Assembly (NCBI RefSeq): GCF_000737325.1
Contig: NZ_CP011125.1
Coordinates: forward strand, 930,001-994,000
Direction: 5' to 3'
From: Sandaracinus amylolyticus
Lineage (GTDB): Bacteria > Myxococcota_A > Polyangia > Polyangiales > Sandaracinaceae
Length of the DNA stretch: 64,000 bases
Part shown: positions 35,790 to 46,375 of the stretch, piece by piece
Position numbering within the stretch: the stretch's first letter is position 1
Layout: every line of letters starts with the position of its first letter
Translations under genes and position numbers: made by a program
The notes under the pieces: generated by a model
What the model saw: only the letters and a program-made list of their open reading frames with translations
Databases searched by the model: none
What the model was told of the DNA's origin: nothing

Positions 35790-36073
35790 GGGCCGGCCGT
35801 CGAGCAACGTATGTGCCTGGATCATCAGCGCATTCCTAGTACGGAACGCGACCTCGATGCAGCGTTTCGTTCCTCGGCGGAGCGATCCGTACAGCGTCGT
35901 GCTCTCCCGCGTGCGATCTCGCCCCGTGCGCGCGAGCCCGAGTGACCAGTTCCTGGCAGGTGCCGTGGCCAGTGCGCATCGCACATCACCGCGCAGCTCG
36001 TGTGACGTGCACGTATCGCGCTCTTGATCGGATCGGTACGATCGCGTCGCTTGGGCTTCGACGGAGGTCTTCG

Positions 36074-36997
36074 ATGCGCGCTCTCGCTCCGCTCGCGATC
36101 GTGATCGTCCTGTTCGGCTGCGGCTCGTCTCGCACGAGCGGCGTCGACGGTGGGAACCAATCCGACGCTGCGACCGCCGACTCCGGCACGGTCGTCGGCA
36201 CCGATGCGGGGCCGGTCGATCCGGGGGCGCCCTCGGCGACGGTGTCGTTCGGCCCGCATCCGCTCGGCGTCGGCGACGAGCGCACCGTCTGCGTGATCCT
36301 CGACGCGGGCAATCCTGTCGCGCGCCAGGTCCGCGCGATCCGCACGCACCTGCCGCAGGGCAGCCATCACATGATCGTCTATCGCACCGACATGCCGGTC
36401 CGCGAGACGCCCTATCCGTGCTTTCCGTTCGCCGACGGTGGCGAGGCGGTGTTCATCGCGGAGACCGTGGAGGCCGAGCTCGTGTATCCCGAGGACGCCG
36501 CGCTCGAGTTCTCGGCGCACCAGCACATCCGCCTCGAGATCCACGAGATCAACTACACGCGCGAGCCGATCGACGTGCGCTCGAGCGTGACGTTCGAGTT
36601 CCATCCGCCCGACGCTCCGCCGCGCGCGCCGGTCGAGTTTCTCTTCACCGGCAACATGTCGCTCACGCTCCCGCCGCGACGAGAGACGACGGTCACGAGC
36701 TTCCACGGCGTGCGCGACGGCGCGCGCATCTTCGCGCTCACCTCGCACACGCACTCGCTCGGCACCTACGCCGCGATCCATCGCGCGCGCTCGGAGACCG
36801 ACTTCGACACGCCGCCGCTGCACGAGTCGACGGAGTGGGCCGAGCCCCCGCTGAACACGTTCGGGCCCCCGCTCGTGCTCGATCCCGACGAGGGCCTGCG
36901 ACTGACCTGCACCTACTTCAACGACCGCGCGGACACGGTCAGCTTCGGTCTCGATTTCGAGGACGAGATGTGCTTCCTCTGGGCCTACTACTACTGA
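36074..36997 (+). CDS. Peptidylglycine/dopamine monooxygenase-like copper protein (lipoprotein)
   Basis: This 307-residue protein has a lipoprotein signal with lipobox FGC (RALAPLAIVIVLFGC), then a short Asp/Ala/Ser linker. Its core matches copper type II ascorbate-dependent monooxygenases of the PHM/DBM type. Candidate copper ligands are His 98-His 99 (GSHHM), His 157 (LEIHEINY), His 225 and His 227 (SHTHSLG), and Met 299 (EDEMCFLW). In mammalian PHM these correspond to H107/H108, H172, H242/H244 and M314. A GGAGG ribosome site at 36063-36067 fixes the ATG. If active, it would hydroxylate an unknown substrate outside the cytoplasm using copper and a reductant. Confidence 0.78.
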   Translation: MRALAPLAIVIVLFGCGSSRTSGVDGGNQSDAATADSGTVVGTDAGPVDPGAPSATVSFGPHPLGVGDERTVCVILDAGNPVARQVRAIRTHLPQGSHHMIVYRTDMPVRETPYPCFPFADGGEAVFIAETVEAELVYPEDAALEFSAHQHIRLEIHEINYTREPIDVRSSVTFEFHPPDAPPRAPVEFLFTGNMSLTLPPRRETTVTSFHGVRDGARIFALTSHTHSLGTYAAIHRARSETDFDTPPLHESTEWAEPPLNTFGPPLVLDPDEGLRLTCTYFNDRADTVSFGLDFEDEMCFLWAYYY

Positions 36998-37023
36998 GCC
37001 CAAAAGCGCGTCTGAAACTGTAG

Positions 37024-39654
<2,631 letters not shown>

Positions 39655-39659
39655 GTCGG

Positions 39660-39688
39660 CGGGACGGGCCTCTGCGGAGGCCCTCCCG
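39660..39688 (+). terminator. gyrB transcription terminator hairpin
   Basis: A stem of GGGCCTC (39666-39672) and GAGGCCC (39677-39683) with loop TGCG is extended by CGGGA/TCCCG (39660-39664 with 39684-39688) around one bulged C. It begins 5 bases after the gyrB stop codon. There is no T tract. Confidence 0.6.
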
Positions 39689-39760
39689 GCGCTCGATCGA
39701 GCCCGCTCTTCTCACCGCGCGCGGTGCGCGCATATCTCCGGCGCGGTGAGGAGCTCGTCG

Positions 39761-40765
39761 ATGGCGCTGCTGGATCGCTCGGTCTCCACGATCGCGCGCG
39801 GGATCCGCGCGGTCCGCCTGCGCACGCCGTCGGTGCACGCGCTCTCGGAGATCCGCGCGCAGGCTGCGTCGCGCGCGCTCGATCGCGCGCGGCCCCACGC
39901 GCGCGCGATCGCGTCGCCGCTGCGAGCTGGTGAGCCCGATGCGCGCCGGGCGCTCGCGCGCATCGCCGAGTCCGCGCTCGATCACATGCGTCGCGAGGTG
40001 CGCGAGGAAGCGTCGCGCCGCGGGCTTCTGACCTCGCTCGCGATCGGGCTCGACGAGCGCTTCTCGCGCACCGACGAGCCGGAGTGGCTCGACGATCCGG
40101 AGTTCGATCGTGCCGCGCGGGTGCGCGCGCTCGAGCACCTCGACGCGCTGAACGTGATGGTCGGCGGATACGCCGCGTTCTTCGACGCGCTGCGGCCGTA
40201 CCTCGGGCGCGATCGGTCGCGCCCGACGCGCGTGCTCGATCTCGCGTCGGGGCATGGCGGGTTCGCGCTCGCGGCGGCGCGCATGGCGCGCGACGAGGGG
40301 CTCGCGATCGAGCTGTGCGCGACCGATCTCAAGCGCGAGTACCTCGACATCGGCGCGGCCGTCGCGCGACGCGAGGCGCTCGACGTGCGCTTCGAGGTGC
40401 AGGACGCGCTCGATCTCTCGGGCATCGAGCCCGGCGCGTACGACGTGATCGTGTCCACGCAGTCGCTGCACCACTTCCCGCCGGGGCTCGTCGCGGTGCT
40501 CGCGTCGGAGGCGAGCCGCGTCGCGGGGCGCGGCGTCGTGCTGATCGACGGATATCGCAGCCGGATGCACGCGGTGGTGGTCGGCTCGATCGGGCTCCTG
40601 CGCTTCCGCGACGTCGCGTTCGCGCACGATGGATGGGTCTCGTTCCGCCGCTTCTTCGTGCCCGAGGAGCTCGAGGTGCTCGCGCGGCTCGGGCCCGAGG
40701 GAGATCGCGCCGACGCGCGCTGGATGCCGCCGACGCACTGCGTGGTGACGATCCCGACCGGCTGA
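39761..40765 (+). CDS. Class I SAM-dependent methyltransferase
   Basis: This 334-residue protein has a C-terminal Rossmann methyltransferase domain with the SAM-binding motif RVLDLASGHGGFALAAARMA, an acidic follow-on (ELCATDLK), and the later VIVSTQSLHHF. The N-terminal about 130 residues are Arg-rich and helical and may bind substrate. The ATG at 39761 is preceded by a GAGGAG site, preferred over the GTG at 39746. The acceptor is unknown. It lies downstream of gyrB beyond a terminator, so it is probably expressed separately. Confidence 0.82.
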   Translation: MALLDRSVSTIARGIRAVRLRTPSVHALSEIRAQAASRALDRARPHARAIASPLRAGEPDARRALARIAESALDHMRREVREEASRRGLLTSLAIGLDERFSRTDEPEWLDDPEFDRAARVRALEHLDALNVMVGGYAAFFDALRPYLGRDRSRPTRVLDLASGHGGFALAAARMARDEGLAIELCATDLKREYLDIGAAVARREALDVRFEVQDALDLSGIEPGAYDVIVSTQSLHHFPPGLVAVLASEASRVAGRGVVLIDGYRSRMHAVVVGSIGLLRFRDVAFAHDGWVSFRRFFVPEELEVLARLGPEGDRADARWMPPTHCVVTIPTG

Positions 40766-40779
40766 GCGGAGTCGTGCTC

Positions 40780-41628
40780 TCAGCGCGGGAAGTCGGTCGA
40801 GAGCGACACCGCGCGCCAGGCGTCGAGCTCCTGCGCGACGAACGCGTTCTTCGCCTCGATCGCGGCGACGGTGTCGGACCCGAGCGGCAGTCGCAGCGGG
40901 GGCGACGCCGCGCGCGTGAGCTCGACGACCACGCCCGCGAGGCGGAGCGGATCGCCCGGCTGCTGGAGGCTCACCGACTTCGCGACCGCGCGGACCTTGC
41001 CGGCCGTCTCGGCATAGTCGGCGATCCTCGGCGGCGTCTCGACGACCGAGCCCGCCTCGAGGAACTCGGTGCGGAAGTAGCCGGGCTCCACGATCGTCAC
41101 CGCGATCCCGAGCGGCGCGAGCTCGGCGTGCAGCGCCTCCGAGAGGCCCTCGACCGCGAACTTCGTCGAGCAGTACACGCCGAAGCCGGGACCGGATCGG
41201 TAGCCGCCGACCGACGAGAGGTTGATGACGTGCCCCGAGCGCTGCCGGCGCATGACCGGGAGCACCGCGCGCGTGACCGCGAGCAGCCCGAAGACGTTCG
41301 TCTCGTAGACCCGTCGCACGTCGTCGGCCGACGTCTCCTCGACCGCGCCGATCACGCCGAAGCCCGCGTTGTTGACGAGCACGTCGATGCGTCCGAAGCG
41401 CGCGAGCGCCGCGTCGACCGCGGCCTGGACCGAGCGCTCGTCGGTGACGTCGAGCGCGACGGGCAGCACGTTCTCCGAGCCGCCGAAGCGGTCGGCGACG
41501 CGGCGCGGATCACGCGCGGTCGCGACGACGAAGTCTCCCGCCGCGAGGGCGGCGCTGGTGAGCTCCGCGCCGATGCCGCGCGACGCGCCCGTGATCAGCC
41601 AGACACGATGGTTCTCGATGTTCTCCAT
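40780..41628 (-). CDS. Short-chain dehydrogenase/reductase
   Basis: This 282-residue classical SDR has the motif ITGASRGIGAEL near the N-terminus, DVTDERSV, NNAG, the catalytic Ser in INLSSVGG and the YCSTK motif (Tyr-x-x-x-Lys). It is predicted to use NAD(P)H on an unknown alcohol/ketone substrate. It is divergent from a LysR regulator with a likely LysR box between them, so the regulator probably controls it. Confidence 0.88.
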   Translation of the reverse strand: MENIENHRVWLITGASRGIGAELTSAALAAGDFVVATARDPRRVADRFGGSENVLPVALDVTDERSVQAAVDAALARFGRIDVLVNNAGFGVIGAVEETSADDVRRVYETNVFGLLAVTRAVLPVMRRQRSGHVINLSSVGGYRSGPGFGVYCSTKFAVEGLSEALHAELAPLGIAVTIVEPGYFRTEFLEAGSVVETPPRIADYAETAGKVRAVAKSVSLQQPGDPLRLAGVVVELTRAASPPLRLPLGSDTVAAIEAKNAFVAQELDAWRAVSLSTDFPR

Positions 41629-41702
41629 GGCTCGCTCCGTTTCGATGTCCTGAGCCTGGCTCGTCGGACCATGAAGATCATCGGCGGAATCGTGGATGCG
41701 TC

Positions 41703-41719
41703 ATGAATCCCTCGTTCAT
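41703..41719. promoter_or_regulatory. Candidate LysR box ATGAA-N7-TTCAT
   Basis: The inverted pair ATGAA (41703-41707) and TTCAT (41715-41719) matches the T-N11-A style of LysR-family binding sites. It lies in the gap between the divergent SDR and LysR genes, 9 bases before the LysR ATG. Binding is inferred from position and symmetry only. Confidence 0.45.
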
Positions 41720-41728
41720 AATCGTCTC

Positions 41729-42664
41729 ATGGCCGACAGCTTCGACGGGCTCTCCGCGTTCCGCGCGGTCGCTCAGCACAAGAGCTTCACCGCCGCGGCC
41801 GCAGCGATGGGCATCTCGCCGACCGCGATGAGCCAGAAGATCAAGCTGCTCGAGCGGCGGCTCGGCGTGCTGCTCTTCCAGCGCACGACGAGGCGCGTCG
41901 CGCTGACCGATGCGGGCGCGCAGCTCTTCGCGCGGCTCGAGCCGGCGCTCACGGAGGTCGAGGACGCGATCGCCGCGCTCGGCGATCACCGGGGACGTCC
42001 TTCGGGGCGACTACGGATCACGGCGCCGCGCGTCGGCGGCGCGCGGCTGCTGCCGCCGATCGTGGCGCGGATGCAGGAGCGGTATCCGGAGCTCGCGCTC
42101 GAAGTGTCGCTCGACGACGCGTTCGTCGACCTCGTCGGCGCAGGCTTCGACGCGGGCATCCGGCTCGGCGACGCGATCGAGAAGGACATGGTGCGCGTCA
42201 CGATCACGAAGCGCTCGGCATGGTCGATCGTCGCCGCGCCGAGCTATCTCGCGCGCGCGGGGCGACCGAAGAAGCCGGAGGATCTGAGCCGTCATCGCGC
42301 GATCCGACAGCGGATGATCGCGACCGGCGTGATCTATCGCTGGGAGCTCGAGCGCCAGGGCAAGCCGATCACGGTCGACGCGCCGGGCTCGGTGGTCGTC
42401 GACGATCCGGGGCTGATCGTCGCGCTCGCGCTCGAGGGCGTGGGGCTCGCGTACGTGGCGGACGAGACGATCTCCGACGCGGTCGCACGGGGACGCCTCG
42501 AGCGCGTGCTCGAGCCCTTCGTGACGCCCGGGCCGCCGTTCTGCCTCTACTTTCCGACGCGCGCGCAGGAGCAACCGAAGCTGCGCGCGTTGCTCGAAAC
42601 GGTGAAGTGTATGCGGGACGAGCTCGACGCACCGCCGCGATCGCGACGCGCGAAGAAGCGGTGA
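41729..42664 (+). CDS. LysR family transcriptional regulator
   Basis: This 311-residue regulator has the N-terminal winged helix-turn-helix (FRAVAQHKSFTAAAAAMGISPTAMSQKIKLLERRLG, then LLFQRTTRRVALTDAG) and a C-terminal periplasmic-binding-like effector domain. The start at 41729 gives the usual spacing to the helix-turn-helix; the frame is open upstream to 41696. It is divergent from the SDR gene, its probable target, with a candidate operator between. Confidence 0.92.
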   Translation: MADSFDGLSAFRAVAQHKSFTAAAAAMGISPTAMSQKIKLLERRLGVLLFQRTTRRVALTDAGAQLFARLEPALTEVEDAIAALGDHRGRPSGRLRITAPRVGGARLLPPIVARMQERYPELALEVSLDDAFVDLVGAGFDAGIRLGDAIEKDMVRVTITKRSAWSIVAAPSYLARAGRPKKPEDLSRHRAIRQRMIATGVIYRWELERQGKPITVDAPGSVVVDDPGLIVALALEGVGLAYVADETISDAVARGRLERVLEPFVTPGPPFCLYFPTRAQEQPKLRALLETVKCMRDELDAPPRSRRAKKR

Positions 42665-42682
42665 GCGCGTGTCGAATCGGCG

Positions 42683-42704
42683 CTCCGCCAGCGAGCACTC
42701 CAGC
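42683..42704. repeat. 22-nt dispersed repeat, copy 2 (convergent intergenic)
   Basis: This segment is identical over 22 bases to 34276-34297. It lies between the LysR gene (+) and the large kinase gene (-), 11 bases from the kinase stop codon. Here the sequence extends into CCAGCTGG, allowing a 5-bp stem (CCAGC/GCTGG) across the repeat. Confidence 0.55.
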
Positions 42705-42715
42705 TGGACTGCCGC

Positions 42716-45700
42716 TCAGCCGGTCCCGACCAGCGCGCGATGCTCCGCGATGCGCTCGAGGAAGCTGCGCCGCCACCCTGCGTCGACGATGCGCGCTGCG
42801 AGCTCCTCGATGCGCGCGCGGCCGCGCGCTCGCACGGCGCGCGCTTCCTCGACGTAGCCGTTCGCCTCGAGCGCGCGGACCGCGGCGAGGAACACCTCGC
42901 CTTCGCCCTCTTCGACGCTGCCCACCGCGTCGCGGATCGAGAGCGCATCGCCCGCGAGCTGCAGCGAGGCCTCGAGCTCGCCGCGCTCGAGCCGCGCGCG
43001 CGACGCGAGCGCGCGTGCGTTCGCCTCGAGCGTCGCGTCGCCGTGCGTCTGACCGGCGAGCGCCTCGAGCGCATCCGCCACCTGCGTCTCGCCCGCGTGC
43101 AGCCGCGCGCGCAGCGCGTAGAGGCGCGCGGCCTGCTCGAGGTGGAGATCGCCGATCGCCGTCGCGATCGTGATCGCGCCGTCGAGCGCGACCACTGCAT
43201 CGGCGCCGCGCCCGAGCGCGCCCAGCGCGTAGCCGAGGTTCGCGAGCGCGTAACCCTCGGTGAGCCGATTGCCCACGCGACGCGCGAGATCGAGCGCGCG
43301 CCGCAGCGCGGCCTCGGCCTCTTCGTGCGCGCCCAGCCGGTTCGACGCGTCCGCGCCGTTGCTCTCCGCGCCCGACGCGCGCCGCAGATCGCCGGCCTCG
43401 GCATAGAGCGCGGCGGCGCGTGCATAGGCGAGCTTGCGCGCGCCGTGATCGCCCGACGTGCCCGCGACGTAGCCGCGCAGGTCTTCGACGATCGCGCGCG
43501 TCGGCGCCATCAGCCTCGGCTCGATCGAGGCGAGCGCAGCGAGCGCGCCCGATGCCTCCGCGTTGCGCCCCAGCGTCACCCACGTCGAGGCGCGACGGCA
43601 CGTGGCGCGCGCGAGCGTGTCCGCGTCGCCCGAGCGCTCCGCGAGCAGCACCGCGCGCTCGAGCTCGGTCAGCGCCTCGTCGTAGCGGCGCATGCGACGG
43701 TGGAGCTCCCCGCGCTCGCTGGACGCGAGCGCGCGCTCGCGCTCGTCGGTCGCGCTCGCCTCCGCGTCGTCGAGGGCGCGCGACTGCTCGGGCGCATCGC
43801 CGACGAAGCGCGCGGCCTCGGCGCGCGCGAAGTGCAGCGCGAACGCGTCCTCGTCGGGCACGCCGCAGCGGATCGCGTGCGACGCGCAGCGCAGCACGGC
43901 GCGCGCATCGCCGCCTTGTGCGGCCGCGAGCGCGGCGCGCGTGTACCAGGGCGCTGCGCGCGACGGATCGCCCGCCGCCTCGAGGTGGCGGCCGACGTCC
44001 TCGGGCTCGCGTCCCTGGGCCTCGCCGAGCGCAGCCGCGCGTCGATGGAGCTCGCGTCGATGATCGTCGTCGAGCATCGAGTACGCGACCGCACCGACGA
44101 GCGGGCTGCGGAAGCGATACGCGCGCGCGCCGCGCACCGTCACGCGCGCGAGGAGCTCGCGGCGCACGAGCGTCCCGAGCAGACGCTCCGCGTCCTCGGT
44201 GCCGATGCCCTCGAGCTCCGATACGTCCGCGGGGCGCGCGAAGATCGCGAGGCGCTTCACGCACTCCTTCTCGTCGCTCGGCAGTCGATCGAGGCGCGCC
44301 TGCACCGCGTGCTCGATCGTCGCGGGCAGCGGCCACGCGCTGGGCTCGACGGCGGAGAGCCCGTGCGCGCCACCGGCGTCGAGCATCTGCTCGATGAACA
44401 GCGGGTTGCCGCCCGCGTGATCCGCGAGCGCCTGCGCGGCCGCGGGGGTGAGCTCGCCGCTGCGCAGACCTCGTGCGCGCGCCATCGCGAGGACGTCGCT
44501 CGCGCGCAGCGGTCCGGGCTCGATGCGCGAGCTCGCGCTCGCCGACGCGAGCAGCTCCGGATGCGCCTCCGCGAGCTCGGGGCGTCCGGTGCCGACGATC
44601 CAGAGCGGCGAGTCGGCGAAGAGCGTCGGCGCCTCCTCGAGCAGCGCGAGCGACGTGGGATCCGCCCACTGCAGATCCTCGAGCACGATCACCAGCGGCC
44701 CTTCGCGGAGCAGCGCGCGCGCACGACCGAGCACCTCCGCGCGCAGTCGATCCGCGACCGCCTGCGGATCGTGCTTGCCGCTCGCGCCGCGCGCCGGCTC
44801 CACGCCGAGCGCGCGCTGCCACACCGCGAGCGCGTGCGCGGGCTCGTGCGGCTCGGCCTCGCTGCGGCGCCACGCGAGCGGCGGCGACGACTCGGCGGCG
44901 AGGCCGCGCACCGCCTCGGCGAGCCGCGTCTTTCCGATGCCCGGCGGGCCGAGGATCCACGTGAGCGCGGCGCGGTGCTCGTCGATCACGGTGTCGCGCG
45001 CGCGTCGCAGCGCGGCGAGCTCGGCGTCGCGTGCGAGCAGCGGTGACGCGGCCTGCGGCGTCGAGCGCGTCTCGCCGACGAGGAAGAGCTCGGGCGCGAC
45101 CTCGATCAGATCGCAGCGGCTCGCGATCGCGCGCGCCGCCTTCGGGCCGGCGACCACGCCGCGCTCGGCGCGCGAGCACGCCTCTTCCGCTTCGCGCAGC
45201 GCCTCGCCGCCGATCACCGTGCCGCGCAGCACGGCGGGGCCGACCGCGATCGCGAGCCGCGCCGCGTACGCGCGCGCCGTGCGCGCCGCCGCGAGCGCCC
45301 GCTCGATCTCGTCGCCGTGCGAGATCTGCGCGCCGAAGATGCCCGCCGCGCGCCCCGCGATCAGCGGCACGTGCTCGCCGCCGACGCTCGTCATCGCGCT
45401 CGCGAACCGCTCGGGATCGACGACCGACTCCGCGAGCACGATCGCGATCGAGCGCCGCTCGCCTCCGACCGCGCGCGCGCGCATCGTGGGCGCGGTCGCG
45501 TCCTCCTCGGCGTCGACCATCGCTCGTGCGAGCGCGTCCGCGAGATCGCGCGCCGAGGCCCAGCGACCTGCAGGATCCTTCTCGAGGCAGCGCTCGACGA
45601 CGCGCGCGATCGCGCGCGGCACCTCGGGCGCGACGCGCGCGAGCGGCGGCGCGGGATCGACGGCGACCGCGAGCAGCGTGGCGAGCGTGCCCTCGCGGCG

Positions 45701-46315
45701 GAACGGCGAGACGCGGGTGAGCCCTTCGTAGAGCACGACGCCGAGCGCCCACACGTCCGCGCGCTCGTCGATGCGCACCTCGCCGCGCGCCTGCTCGGGC
45801 GCGAGGTACGCGGGCGTGCCGACGATCGCGCCGCTCGCGGTGATGCCGCTCGAGCCGTCGCTCGCGGTCGCGATGCCGAGATCGAGCACCTTGAGCGCGC
45901 CGTCGCGACAGCGGAAGAGGTTCGCGGGCTTCACGTCCCGGTGCACCAGGCCCGCGGCGTGGATCGCGCCGAGCCCGCGGCACGCTTGGACGATCGCGTC
46001 GAGCAGGACGTCCATCTCGATGCCGCGCGCGAACGCGACGTCGAGCGTCTCGCCCTCGAGCAGCTCGAGCACGAGGTAGGGCCGGCCCGTCGCGTCCATG
46101 CCGGCGCCGAGCGTGCGCACGACGTTCGGATGGTCGATGCGCGCCGAGGCCTCGCGCAGGAACCGATCGACCGCGCCGGGCCCGGGCACGGCCGCGTCGA
46201 TGCGCTTGACCGCGACCTCGTTTCCCGACGGATCGCGAGCGCGGAAGACGGTGCCCATCCCGCCACGGCCGAGCTCTTCGACCAAGCGGTATGCGCCGAG
46301 GCGCCCGAAGCTCAT
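42716..46315 (-). CDS. PknK-like Ser/Thr kinase with degenerate cyclase, AAA-type ATPase and TPR domains
   Basis: This 1199-residue protein starts with a Hanks kinase (P-loop GRGGMG 16-21, Lys 37, HRD 125-127, DLG 145-147 in place of DFG, APEQ). Residues about 285-415 resemble a class III cyclase without its metal Asp (IAIVLAES where ADI is usual; VGPAVLRGTVIGGEALREAEEACSRA). A STAND/AAA ATPase follows with Walker A GPPGIGKT at 456-463 and LVIVLEDLQWADPTSLALLE as Walker B. The C-terminal about 400 residues are TPR-like helices. This is the layout of large myxobacterial and mycobacterial PknK-like regulators. It follows an FHA regulator by 60 bp on the same strand, a probable substrate or partner. 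Confidence 0.9.
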   Translation of the reverse strand: MSFGRLGAYRLVEELGRGGMGTVFRARDPSGNEVAVKRIDAAVPGPGAVDRFLREASARIDHPNVVRTLGAGMDATGRPYLVLELLEGETLDVAFARGIEMDVLLDAIVQACRGLGAIHAAGLVHRDVKPANLFRCRDGALKVLDLGIATASDGSSGITASGAIVGTPAYLAPEQARGEVRIDERADVWALGVVLYEGLTRVSPFRREGTLATLLAVAVDPAPPLARVAPEVPRAIARVVERCLEKDPAGRWASARDLADALARAMVDAEEDATAPTMRARAVGGERRSIAIVLAESVVDPERFASAMTSVGGEHVPLIAGRAAGIFGAQISHGDEIERALAAARTARAYAARLAIAVGPAVLRGTVIGGEALREAEEACSRAERGVVAGPKAARAIASRCDLIEVAPELFLVGETRSTPQAASPLLARDAELAALRRARDTVIDEHRAALTWILGPPGIGKTRLAEAVRGLAAESSPPLAWRRSEAEPHEPAHALAVWQRALGVEPARGASGKHDPQAVADRLRAEVLGRARALLREGPLVIVLEDLQWADPTSLALLEEAPTLFADSPLWIVGTGRPELAEAHPELLASASASSRIEPGPLRASDVLAMARARGLRSGELTPAAAQALADHAGGNPLFIEQMLDAGGAHGLSAVEPSAWPLPATIEHAVQARLDRLPSDEKECVKRLAIFARPADVSELEGIGTEDAERLLGTLVRRELLARVTVRGARAYRFRSPLVGAVAYSMLDDDHRRELHRRAAALGEAQGREPEDVGRHLEAAGDPSRAAPWYTRAALAAAQGGDARAVLRCASHAIRCGVPDEDAFALHFARAEAARFVGDAPEQSRALDDAEASATDERERALASSERGELHRRMRRYDEALTELERAVLLAERSGDADTLARATCRRASTWVTLGRNAEASGALAALASIEPRLMAPTRAIVEDLRGYVAGTSGDHGARKLAYARAAALYAEAGDLRRASGAESNGADASNRLGAHEEAEAALRRALDLARRVGNRLTEGYALANLGYALGALGRGADAVVALDGAITIATAIGDLHLEQAARLYALRARLHAGETQVADALEALAGQTHGDATLEANARALASRARLERGELEASLQLAGDALSIRDAVGSVEEGEGEVFLAAVRALEANGYVEEARAVRARGRARIEELAARIVDAGWRRSFLERIAEHRALVGTG

Positions 46316-46375
46316 CGCGCCCCGATGGTATCAGGGCATGTCTCGACGCGTGCCGGAGAAACCCGGCGCGAAAGT

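Noticed and set aside
35940-35975. Sigma-54-type promoter (TGGCAG...TGGCC) upstream of the copper-protein gene
   Set aside because: The GG and GC elements are not separated by the required 10 bases, so the match fails.
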